From: Rosettibacter sp037481715
GTDB taxonomy: Bacteria > Bacteroidota > Ignavibacteria > Ignavibacteriales > Melioribacteraceae
DNA length: 64,000 bases
NCBI GenBank assembly: GCA_037481715.1
Contig: JBBFLD010000003.1
Span: 124,001-188,000, forward strand
Reading direction: 5' to 3'
Below are positions 26,696 to 33,392 of the stretch, one piece after another. The stretch's first letter is position 1. Each line of letters begins with the position of its first letter. The translations under genes were made by a program, and so were the position numbers. The notes below the pieces were generated by a model, which was not told the origin of the DNA, searched no databases, and saw only the letters and a program-made list of their open reading frames with translations.

Positions 26696-27443
26696 TTTGC
26701 AATTCCCACATTTTCATGTATGTCATCATGTTTGTCATCATGTGAACAAGTGATACCATCAAACCATATACTCCATCTTTATAACCTTTACGAGAAATAA
26801 AATGATTTAAGAAGGCAGCAAAAGGATGAATTATTAGATGATGTGGTTTTACTTTTTCGTCATTTATTTTTTCTTCTGCTTGAAGTGATGAATACTCATT
26901 TATTTTTTTGAAGGTATCTTTTAGATTCTGATGAGTATAATGAATTATATCATTTTTCAGATAAGCTTTTTTGCCAGTAACTTCTAAACCTTCATGAATT
27001 TTTCTGTTATTAACTTTTGCAAAATCTTTTCTAACCAATCTAAGTTGATAATCTGGATACCAGAAACATGATTTAATAACTTTATCAAGGAAATAATTTC
27101 TTCTTGGTATGTAATAGCCATTAACTCCATCATCGTGCATCAGAATTTTTTCTATTTCATTTTTCAATTCATCAGAAATTCGTTCATCTGCATCAAGACT
27201 CAATACCCACTCATTAGTTGCTTGCTGCAAAGAAAAATTTCTTTGAGATGAATATCCTTCCCATTTTCGTATAAAAATTTTATCAGTATAATTTTTTGCA
27301 ATATCAACTGTTTTATCATTGCTTTCGGAATCAACAAGAATAATTTCATCTGCCCATTTTATGCTTTCAAGACAATCTCGAATATTTTTTTCTTCATTAT
27401 AAGCAATAATTGTAACAGAAAGTTTTTTTCTTGGCGGGTTCAA
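26670..27443 (-). CDS. Family 2 glycosyltransferase (WaaE/KdtX-like)
   Basis: A 257-residue GT-A-fold enzyme. The nucleotide-sugar-binding start 'VTIIAYNEEKNIRDCLESIKWADEIILVDS' is followed by the metal-binding 'LDADERIS' (DxD-like) and the acceptor-side motif 'WYPDYQLRLVRKDFAKVN...HEGLEV', as in beta-1,4-glucosyltransferases of the LPS core. A predicted TM or amphipathic segment is near the C-terminus. It probably acts on the inner core of lipopolysaccharide or another envelope glycan. The next gene downstream overlaps it, in a compact minus-strand run from pcm to the MGMT-like gene. Confidence 0.87.
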   Translation of the reverse strand: MNPPRKKLSVTIIAYNEEKNIRDCLESIKWADEIILVDSESNDKTVDIAKNYTDKIFIRKWEGYSSQRNFSLQQATNEWVLSLDADERISDELKNEIEKILMHDDGVNGYYIPRRNYFLDKVIKSCFWYPDYQLRLVRKDFAKVNNRKIHEGLEVTGKKAYLKNDIIHYTHQNLKDTFKKINEYSSLQAEEKINDEKVKPHHLIIHPFAAFLNHFISRKGYKDGVYGLMVSLVHMMTNMMTYMKMWELQNVKKEENQ

Positions 27444-27446
27444 TAA

Positions 27447-27860
27447 TTATTCTCCAATAATTTTAATAATTACTCGCTTTCTTCTCTGTCCATCAAACTC
27501 AGCATAATAAACCTGCTGCCATGGGCCAAAATCGAGTTTCCCATCTGTAACAGGAATTATTACTTCGTGATGAATTAACAAACTTTTAAGGTGAGCATCA
27601 CCGTTATCTTCTCCAGTTCGATGATGACGATAATGAGGATTGTAAGGTGCAAGTTTTTCGAGCCATTCATCTATATCTTGAATTAATCCACTTTCTGCAT
27701 CATTAACATAAACTCCTGCAGTTATATGCATTGCAGAGACAAGAACCATTCCTTCTTTTATTCCACTTTTCTTTAATGCTTTTTCAACATCACTTGTAAT
27801 ATTAATATACTCTCTTCTTTTTGAAGTGTTGAACCAAAGATATTCAGTATAACTTTTCAT
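27447..27860 (-). CDS. YjbQ-family protein (UPF0047)
   Basis: A 137-residue protein of the secondary thiamine-phosphate synthase/YjbQ family. Hallmark segments are 'HITAGVYVNDAESGLIQDI', 'HYRHHRTGEDNGDAHLKSLLIHHEVIIPVTDGKL' (a His/Asp-rich active site, shown in two parts) and 'GPWQQVYYAEFDGQRRKR'. Some homologues form thiamine phosphate weakly in vitro, but the physiological reaction is not settled. It lies between the cNMP-domain protein and the glycosyltransferase, three bases from the latter. Confidence 0.9.
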   Translation of the reverse strand: MKSYTEYLWFNTSKRREYINITSDVEKALKKSGIKEGMVLVSAMHITAGVYVNDAESGLIQDIDEWLEKLAPYNPHYRHHRTGEDNGDAHLKSLLIHHEVIIPVTDGKLDFGPWQQVYYAEFDGQRRKRVIIKIIGE

Positions 27861-27873
27861 TTTAACCCTTTAT

Positions 27874-28212
27874 TTAATGATGTAAAAATTCTTCGGTTAC
27901 TTTTGCAAGTCGTTCAGCAAGACTGTAAATAATTTTATGTGAAATATCTGGATATTGTTTTATGATATCTTCAATTTCTCCTTCTACTTCGAGGAGTTCT
28001 GCATCCGTAATTGCAAGTATTGATGCAGTTCGTGGTTTTTTTAATATCAAGCTCATTTCTCCGAGTATTGTGCCTTCTTTATCAAATTCAGTTATCTTAA
28101 CTCCATTTTTGAAAATCCCAACTTTGCCATCTACAAGAATAAAAAGTTTCGTTGCTTTCTCTCCTTCATTTGCAATCATTTCTCCTTTCATATACTTTCT
28201 AAGGCGTGCCAT
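27874..28212 (-). CDS. Stand-alone cyclic-nucleotide-binding-domain protein
   Basis: This 112-residue protein is a single cNMP-binding beta-roll: 'GEMIANEGEKATKLFILVDGKVGIFKNG' and a phosphate-binding cassette 'LGEMSLILKKPRTASI'. Glu and Arg needed for cAMP/cGMP contact are present. No DNA-binding helix-turn-helix follows, unlike CRP, so it is not itself a classical regulator. It is encoded ten bases after the prfB stop and thirteen before yjbQ. The larger channel protein encoded at 9305-10759 has a cassette of the same type, so the window has two potential cyclic-nucleotide receptors. Confidence 0.87.
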   Translation of the reverse strand: MARLRKYMKGEMIANEGEKATKLFILVDGKVGIFKNGVKITEFDKEGTILGEMSLILKKPRTASILAITDAELLEVEGEIEDIIKQYPDISHKIIYSLAERLAKVTEEFLHH

Positions 28213-28222
28213 AAAAACTCCA

Positions 28223-29324
28223 CTAATTCTGAGAAAATTTTAATAGATATTCTCGAATAAAATTATTGATATCTCCATCCATAACTGCTTGAGTATCAGA
28301 GGTTTCATAACCAGTTCTGTGGTCTTTAACTAAATTATAAGGATGAAAAACATAAGAACGAATTTGACTTCCCCATTCGATTTTCATTTTATTTTTTTCA
28401 TATTCACTTAATTCAGCCTGCTGTTTTTCTAATTCAAGCTGGTAAAGTTTTGCTTTAAGGAGTTTCATTGCATTTGTTTTATTTTGAAGCTGCGATCTTT
28501 CTGTTTGACAAGCTGCAACAATTCCAGTTGGAATATGAGTAATTCTAACTGCAGTTTCAACTTTATTAACATTTTGACCACCTTTTCCACCTGAACGAAA
28601 AGTATCAATTTTTAAATCTGCAGGATTAATTTCTATTTCTATTGTATCATCAACTTCCGGGATTACAAACACAGAAGCAAATGAAGTGTGTCTTCTTTTA
28701 TTTGCATCAAAAGGGGAAATTCTCACAAGTCGATGAACACCATTTTCTGCTTTCAAATAACCATAAGCAAATGGACCTTCAACTTCGATTGTTGCACTTT
28801 TTATACCTGCTCCTTCTCCTTCGAGATAATCAATCAAAGTCATTTTATAACCATTTTGTTCGCCCCAGCGTAAATACATACGCATCAGCATTTCTGCCCA
28901 ATCTTGTGCTTCAGTTCCTCCTGCTCCAGAATGAATTGTAAGAATGCAATTTTTATCATCATCTTTTCCACTTAGCATGCTTTTGAGTTCTAATTCAGAA
29001 TATGCTTTTTGAATTTGTGCAAGTTCATTTTCTATTTCACTTTCAAGAGATTCATCATTTTCTGATTGTGCAAGTTCAATAAATTCTCTAAGATGTTTTT
29101 CTTTTTTATCTAATTCATTCCAAGCTTCGACCCACATCTGAAGAGATTTTGACTTTTGCAAAAGTGCCTGAGCATTTTTTTGGTCGTTCCAAAAATCTGA
29201 AGCCTCTGATTTTTTTTGTATTTCAGAAATCTGTTTTTCTTTTTCATCTAATTTAAAGATAACCTCTTAAGTTTCTTGTTTTCTCTTCTAACTCATTTAA
29301 TCTTCTTAACTGCTCTTCGAACAT
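28223..29324 (-). CDS. prfB: Peptide chain release factor 2, expressed by +1 frameshift
   Basis: RF2 ends translation at UGA and UAA. The gene starts at ATG 29324 (AAAGGAG upstream), runs 23 codons to '...TRNLRGYL' and then meets an in-frame TAA at 29253-29255. Shifting +1 on CTTT continues '...KLDEKEKQ' through to 28223, giving about 366 residues, the normal RF2 length. Downstream parts show RF2 motifs: the stop-recognition 'RISPFDANKRRHTS' (SPF) and the GGQ loop 'FRSGGKGGQNVNKVETAV'. The sequence without the shift would code only for an N-terminal stub. It follows miaA by 106 bases and is followed by the cNMP-domain gene. Confidence 0.95.
29252..29266 (-). promoter_or_regulatory. prfB programmed +1 frameshift site with UAA
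   Basis: On the minus strand the site reads AGAGGT TAT CTT TAA A. The SD-like AGAGGT sits three bases before the slippery CTT, the same layout as the classical AGGGGG TAT CTT TGA C. The peptide before it, LRGYL, matches the classical leader. The stop codon is TAA, not TGA. The usual site is an autoregulatory sensor of RF2 shortage; UAA can also be read by RF1, so RF2 feedback would be expected to be weaker. Confidence 0.88.
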
Positions 29325-29430
29325 TGTTTCTCCTTTGATTTTTTAGGGAATGTAGAATTAAAGAATATTTAAAAACTTCAGATGCAAATTTACATTTTAT
29401 TTTTATTCAATGCGTTGACAAAATTATTGA

Positions 29431-30351
29431 CTAAGCTATGCCCTCTAAAATTATATCGGGTATTTTGATTAAATCATTTTCGCTTGAAATAGGAATCCAC
29501 TTTATTCTATTATCTTTTCGAAACCATGTCATCTGTCTTTTGGCAAATCTTCTTGTATTTCTTTTAATCAATTCGATTGCTCTTTTAAGAGTAATTTCAT
29601 TTTCCAGATATGAAATAATTTCTTTATATCCTACAGTATTTAGCGAGTTCAAACTTTTTGAATAACCCATTGATAAAATATTTTTTACTTCATCTATCAA
29701 ACCTTTTTCAATCATTAAGTCAACTCTTGCTTCGATTCTTCTATATAAAATTTCTCTTTCCCACATCAAACCAAACTGATAAAATTGATAATCAACCTCT
29801 CTTTTATGTGATTGATGAAATTCCCAGATAGGTTTTCCAGTTAAATGGTAAACCTCAAGAGCTCTCATAACTCTTTTCCAATTTTGAGGAAGCATTTTAG
29901 ATGCACTCACTGGATCAATTTTTTTTAATTCATTATAAAGAAATTCATTGCCATAAATTTCTCTTTTTACTTTAAGCTGCTGACGGTATTCTTCATCAGT
30001 AGAAACTTCATTAAAAATTCCATCTATAATTGCTTTTACATAAAGTCCTGAACCACCAACGACGATAGGAACTTTATTTTCTTGAATTAACCTTTCAATA
30101 ATTTTTAATGCATTTTCTTCAAAACGACTGACATTGTAATCTTCATCTGGATTTAATGTATCAATAAAATGATGTTTAACTTTGCTTAGTTCTTCTTTTG
30201 ATGGTTTAGCAGTTCCAATCGATAAGTATTTATAAATTTGACGGCTGTCTGCAGAAATTATTTCTGTGCTTAATCTTTCAGCAAGCTTAATAGCAACTTG
30301 AGTTTTGCCAGAACATGTTGGACCAACAATTACAATTACTTTGCGTTCCAT
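29431..30351 (-). CDS. miaA: tRNA dimethylallyltransferase
   Basis: A 306-residue enzyme that prenylates A37 in tRNAs reading UNN codons, the first step to ms2i6A. The P-loop is 'VIVGPTCSGKTQVAIKLA' (about 6-23), followed by 'IISADSRQIYKYLSIGTAKPS' and 'HFIDTLNPDEDYNVSRFEE', the DMAPP/tRNA elements, and the C-terminal 'IKRNTRRFAKRQMTWFRKD'. All family motifs are in place. Its start overlaps the pcm stop by 16 bases. The prfB gene follows on the same strand. Confidence 0.95.
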   Translation of the reverse strand: MERKVIVIVGPTCSGKTQVAIKLAERLSTEIISADSRQIYKYLSIGTAKPSKEELSKVKHHFIDTLNPDEDYNVSRFEENALKIIERLIQENKVPIVVGGSGLYVKAIIDGIFNEVSTDEEYRQQLKVKREIYGNEFLYNELKKIDPVSASKMLPQNWKRVMRALEVYHLTGKPIWEFHQSHKREVDYQFYQFGLMWEREILYRRIEARVDLMIEKGLIDEVKNILSMGYSKSLNSLNTVGYKEIISYLENEITLKRAIELIKRNTRRFAKRQMTWFRKDNRIKWIPISSENDLIKIPDIILEGIA

Positions 30352-30974
30352 CCTTCTTTGCCTACTAAAGGAACAAATGCAAAATATGGTATTTCATTCA
30401 CACTAAATTCTTCATCTGAAATTTTTGTGAGAATTGTAAGAACTTGGGTCTGGCGGTCACCTACAGGAATTACTAATCTGCCTCCGATTGCTAATTGTTT
30501 TTTTAATGCTTTAGGTACTGATGGACTGCCAGCAGTAACAATAATTCCATCATAAGGAGAAAATTCTTCCCAACCAATTGTGCCATCACTGCATCTTGCT
30601 GCGATTTTCAAATTAAGTTCATCAAAAATTTTTAATGCACGATTGTATAGTTCATAATTTCTTTCTATTGTAAAAACTTTAGCCCCCATCTCATATAAAA
30701 TTGCAGCCTGATAACCCGATCCAGTTCCAATTTCCAAAATTTTATTTCCTGGTTGAACTTTTAGGGCTTGAGTCATAATAGCAACGGTGTAAGGCTGAGA
30801 AATTGTTTGTCCATATCCGATTGGCAAAGCAATATCCTTATATGCATGATGCTGAACTGCTTCTGGAACAAAACGATGACGTTCTACTTTCAGCATTGCT
30901 TCAAGTACACGTTCATCAGTAATTCCTTTTTTTCGCAAGTTATTTATTAATTCATTTCTTTCTGCTTCAAACAT
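30336..30974 (-). CDS. pcm: Protein-L-isoaspartate O-methyltransferase
   Basis: A 212-residue repair enzyme that methylates isoaspartyl residues in damaged proteins using S-adenosylmethionine. Visible motifs are 'ALPIGYGQTISQPYTVAIMTQAL' (substrate loop, in part), the SAM-binding 'ILEIGTGSGYQAAIL' and 'YDGIIVTAGSPSVPKAL'. Length and order match PCMT. It is the first gene of the minus-strand unit pcm-miaA-prfB and overlaps miaA. Confidence 0.94.
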   Translation of the reverse strand: MFEAERNELINNLRKKGITDERVLEAMLKVERHRFVPEAVQHHAYKDIALPIGYGQTISQPYTVAIMTQALKVQPGNKILEIGTGSGYQAAILYEMGAKVFTIERNYELYNRALKIFDELNLKIAARCSDGTIGWEEFSPYDGIIVTAGSPSVPKALKKQLAIGGRLVIPVGDRQTQVLTILTKISDEEFSVNEIPYFAFVPLVGKEGWNAK

Positions 30975-31044
30975 TTCTAAAATAAATTCTTAATTTTGGT
31001 ATGCTAAAATAAAATTTAATTAACAAATATTTTGAGATAAATTA

Positions 31045-31566
31045 ATGGCATTAGAAAGTATATTCGGCGCAATGATTATAATGTTCATGCGCATCGCAGA
31101 TGTAACACTTGGTACATTTAGGACAATGCTTGTTGTTCAAGCAAAAAAATATCACGCTGCAATTGTAGGTTTTTTTGAAGTATTAATCTGGATATCAGCA
31201 ATGAGTTATATAGTTCAGCATTTAGACAACACAATCAATTTAATTGGTTATGCATTGGGTTTTGCATTTGGAAATATACTTGGAATTACACTTGAGCAAA
31301 AAGTAGCTATTGGATTTTCGCAGGTAAATATAGTATCGATGCATCATACAGATGAAATTGCAAATAAATTAAGAATGTCAAATTTTGGAGTTACAATATT
31401 GCCTGGAGAAGGAAGCGTTGGAGGAGTATCAATTATAATTGTAATTATAAAAAGAAAACATCTTGAGGAGGTCTTAAAAATAGTTGAGACAATTGACAAG
31501 CGGGCATTTATAACTGTTCAGCATTCAAGGCCTTACAGAGGTTATGTTCACGGACCGAGAGTATAA
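31045..31566 (+). CDS. UPF0316 membrane protein (DUF5698-DUF2179 type)
   Basis: A 173-residue protein with three TM segments in the first 85 residues ('MFMRIADVTLGTFRTMLVV', 'IVGFFEVLIWISAMSYIV', 'LIGYALGFAFGNILGITLE') and a C-terminal DUF2179-like alpha/beta domain ('ILPGEGSVGGVSIIIVIIKRKHLEEVLKIVE'). This matches the UPF0316 family, represented in Bacillus by YebE. The function is unknown. It is transcribed away from pcm and followed by the tRNA-Gly gene. Confidence 0.85.
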   Translation: MALESIFGAMIIMFMRIADVTLGTFRTMLVVQAKKYHAAIVGFFEVLIWISAMSYIVQHLDNTINLIGYALGFAFGNILGITLEQKVAIGFSQVNIVSMHHTDEIANKLRMSNFGVTILPGEGSVGGVSIIIVIIKRKHLEEVLKIVETIDKRAFITVQHSRPYRGYVHGPRV

Positions 31567-31656
31567 AAGAAAAAATAAATTCATTATTGCTATGAATTAG
31601 TCTTAATATTATATTTACGCACCAAAATAAATGGTTCTTTAGATAAATTGAATAAT

Positions 31657-31729
<73 letters not shown>

Positions 31730-31734
31730 CTAAC

Positions 31735-31765
31735 AAATCCCGATAAATTCGGGATTTCTTTTTTC
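31735..31765 (+). terminator. Intrinsic terminator after tRNA-Gly
   Basis: AAATCCCGA pairs with TCGGGATTT around a five-base loop (TAAAT), followed by a run of T interrupted by a single C. It starts five bases after the tRNA. Confidence 0.88.
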
Positions 31766-31870
31766 TAAAACATTAGCTAATTAATAAGTGGATTAAAAGC
31801 TAAAGACAGCATTCAACTTTGAAGAGATAATTTAATTGTTCCTCTTTGAAAAAATGAATAATGAAATTTT

Positions 31871-31941
31871 GGCGGTGTAGCCAAGTGGTCTAAGGCGAGG
31901 GTCTGCAACCCGCCTTTGGCGGGCGAATCCGACCGCCGCCT
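31871..31941 (+). pseudogene. Damaged tRNA-Cys copy 1 with a palindromic replacement
   Basis: The copy matches the intact tRNA-Cys, 98 bases downstream, from the 5' end to GTCTGCAA in the anticodon loop and again from CGAATCCGACC (T-loop onward) to the 3' end. Between them, 18 bases (anticodon-stem 3' strand, variable loop and T-stem 5' strand) are replaced by the palindrome CCCGCCTTTGGCGGG. The anticodon stem and T-stem cannot form, so it should not give a working tRNA. A direct repeat of about 98 bases, including upstream CTCTTTGAAAAAATG, covers both copies. Confidence 0.88.
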
Positions 31942-31968
31942 CTTTGAAAAAATGAATAATGAAATTTT

Positions 31969-32042
31969 GGCGGTGTAGCCAAGTGGTCTAAGGCGAGGGT
32001 CTGCAAAACCCTTATTCGTCGGTTCGAATCCGACCGCCGCCT
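31969..32042 (+). tRNA. tRNA-Cys (anticodon GCA)
   Basis: The intact copy begins GGCGGTGTAGCCAAGTGG and ends CCGACCGCCGCCT. The anticodon stem-loop AGGGT-CTGCAAA-ACCCT gives GCA; the T-arm is GTCGG-TTCGAAT-CCGAC; the discriminator is U, as usual for tRNA-Cys. It lies between a damaged copy upstream and a GIY-YIG gene 21 bases downstream. Confidence 0.95.
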
Positions 32043-32063
32043 CTAACTTTCCTTCTCAGTTCT

Positions 32064-32306
32064 ATGTTTTACGTCTATGTTTTATTGTCTCTCAAAGATT
32101 TCAAACGTTACATTGGCTTTACTGAAAATCTTCATCGCAGACTCTGGGAACATAACTCTGGTCTGGTTAAATCTACTAAAAACCGCCGACCATTAAAGCT
32201 TATCTACCATGAATCTTTCTCTTCCAAACATGAGGCTATGATGAGAGAAAAATTTTTTAAGTCTGGTCGTGGCAGAGCTTTTCTTGATTCTCTTAATCTC
32301 TCTTAA
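32064..32306 (+). CDS. Small GIY-YIG nuclease, copy 1
   Basis: An 80-residue protein that is all GIY-YIG nuclease domain. Motifs are 'FYVYVLLS' (GIY position) and 'KRYIGFT' (YIG), the catalytic-region Arg in 'NLHRRLWEHNSG', and the metal-binding Glu region in 'SSKHEAMMREKFFKS'. Such short proteins are common in Bacteroidota and relatives, usually annotated only as GIY-YIG family. No DNA-targeting domain is attached. It starts 21 bases after the intact tRNA-Cys and its stop is two bases before a damaged tRNA-Cys 3' fragment. A second copy, nearly identical, follows. The substrate is unknown; a tRNA-gene target is an inference. Confidence 0.86.
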   Translation: MFYVYVLLSLKDFKRYIGFTENLHRRLWEHNSGLVKSTKNRRPLKLIYHESFSSKHEAMMREKFFKSGRGRAFLDSLNLS

Positions 32307-32308
32307 TC

Positions 32309-32360
32309 CTAAGGCGAGGGTCTGCAACCCGCCTTTGGCGGGCGAATCCGACCGCCGCCT
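32309..32360 (+). pseudogene. Damaged tRNA-Cys 3' fragment between the two GIY-YIG genes
   Basis: From CTAAGGCGAGGGTCTGCAA, through the same CCCGCCTTTGGCGGG palindrome, to CGAATCCGACCGCCGCCT, this repeats the damaged copy at 31871-31941. It lacks the first roughly 20 bases of the tRNA. It begins two bases after the stop of GIY-YIG copy 1 and ends 21 bases before the start of copy 2, the same spacing as from intact tRNA-Cys to copy 1. Confidence 0.88.
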
Positions 32361-32381
32361 CTAACTTTTTCTCCCCCTACT

Positions 32382-32648
32382 ATGTTTTACGTCTATGTTT
32401 TATTATCTCTCAAAGATTTCAAACGTTACATTGGCTTTACTGAAAATCTTAATCGCAGACTCTGGGAACATAACTCTGGTCTGGTTAAATCTACTAAAAA
32501 CCGCCGACCATTAAAGCTTATCTACCATGAATCTTTCTCTTCCAAGCATGAGGCTATGATGAGAGAAAAATTTTTTAAGTCTGGTCGTGGCAGAACTTTT
32601 CTTGATTCTAATAATTTTTTGATGTGGAATTATCTTTTTAGTAAATAG
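32382..32648 (+). CDS. Small GIY-YIG nuclease, copy 2
   Basis: An 88-residue copy of the preceding nuclease. The first 75 or so residues are identical except for His24 to Asn (HRRLWE to NRRLWE) and Ala to Thr near residue 72. All visible catalytic motifs remain. The C-terminal end differs ('SNNFLMWNYLFSK') because the repeated segment stops there and the frame continues into unique sequence. The repeated unit, tRNA fragment plus spacer plus nuclease gene, is about 318 bases long. Confidence 0.84.
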   Translation: MFYVYVLLSLKDFKRYIGFTENLNRRLWEHNSGLVKSTKNRRPLKLIYHESFSSKHEAMMREKFFKSGRGRTFLDSNNFLMWNYLFSK

Positions 32649-32699
32649 AATTCTTAGAAATTGTTGTATTAGTCCTTGGAGTTAATTTCTTAAATAATC

Positions 32700-33383
32700 T
32701 TAATTATTCTTTAACATTTCTTCATTTATAATTTCAAAACAATGTTCCACTTTTTCATTTTGGTCCTTAGTCAATTTCATTTTCTTTAACTCATTTAATT
32801 CAGAAGATGCTTCGTTAAGTAAATGCAATTCTATCATAAGATTAACAAAAAATAATCTATCGTCGATTCTTGTTTTGGTATCTGGATATTTTCGATAAGT
32901 TTCCTTTGCAAGCAATATGGCTGATTCTTTGTAGCCATTAATTGCAAGCTGCTTGGCACCATTTAATTTTTTTACTCCTAAATCATTGAATATACTTTTA
33001 TCACCAGTAACACTTTCTACTTTTTCACCATAGACTGCAGTATTTCTTCTTGAATTATCCTCTTTAATTTTGGGAACATTCCTAATTTCTTCCATTGCTA
33101 ATGCTAACAGCAGCTCATTCAATGATAATCTTTTTATGTTATTAATATTTAATGCAGAATTGCTTTGAAGTATAAATCTAACCCCATTGTTATTTAGCTG
33201 AACAAGAGATTTTTCACCAGTAGAAATTAAATCACTCCCTTTTAATAATTGACCAACTTTTACTTTTGTCCATTCTTCATTTAATCCTATCAATGCCTGA
33301 ACATTACCACTTACTTTTTCAACTACAAATGATTGAGCATATATTGATGTTATTGATATAAAAATTAAAAATATCTTTTTCAT
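32700..33383 (-). CDS. Secreted FecR-domain protein
   Basis: A 227-residue exported protein. A signal peptide (MKKIFLIFISITSIYAQ) is followed by a FecR-like beta domain (about 20-100, 'VVEKVSGNVQALIGLNEEWTKVKVGQLLKGSDLISTGEKSLVQL', quoted here only in outline) with the characteristic 'V..G.V' and 'G..L..GD.I.TG' pattern. The C-terminal half is helical and may hold TPR-like repeats. FecR domains occur in envelope signalling and surface structures. The ATG at 33383 has a perfect AGGAGGT six bases ahead, preferred to the GTG at 33389. It is the last gene of a four-gene run downstream of the CHASE2 activator. Confidence 0.82.
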   Translation of the reverse strand: MKKIFLIFISITSIYAQSFVVEKVSGNVQALIGLNEEWTKVKVGQLLKGSDLISTGEKSLVQLNNNGVRFILQSNSALNINNIKRLSLNELLLALAMEEIRNVPKIKEDNSRRNTAVYGEKVESVTGDKSIFNDLGVKKLNGAKQLAINGYKESAILLAKETYRKYPDTKTRIDDRLFFVNLMIELHLLNEASSELNELKKMKLTKDQNEKVEHCFEIINEEMLKNN

Positions 33384-33392
33384 ACTCACCTC

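Noticed and set aside
31871..31941. Second functional tRNA-Cys
   Set aside because: The anticodon stem and T-stem cannot form because of the palindromic replacement.
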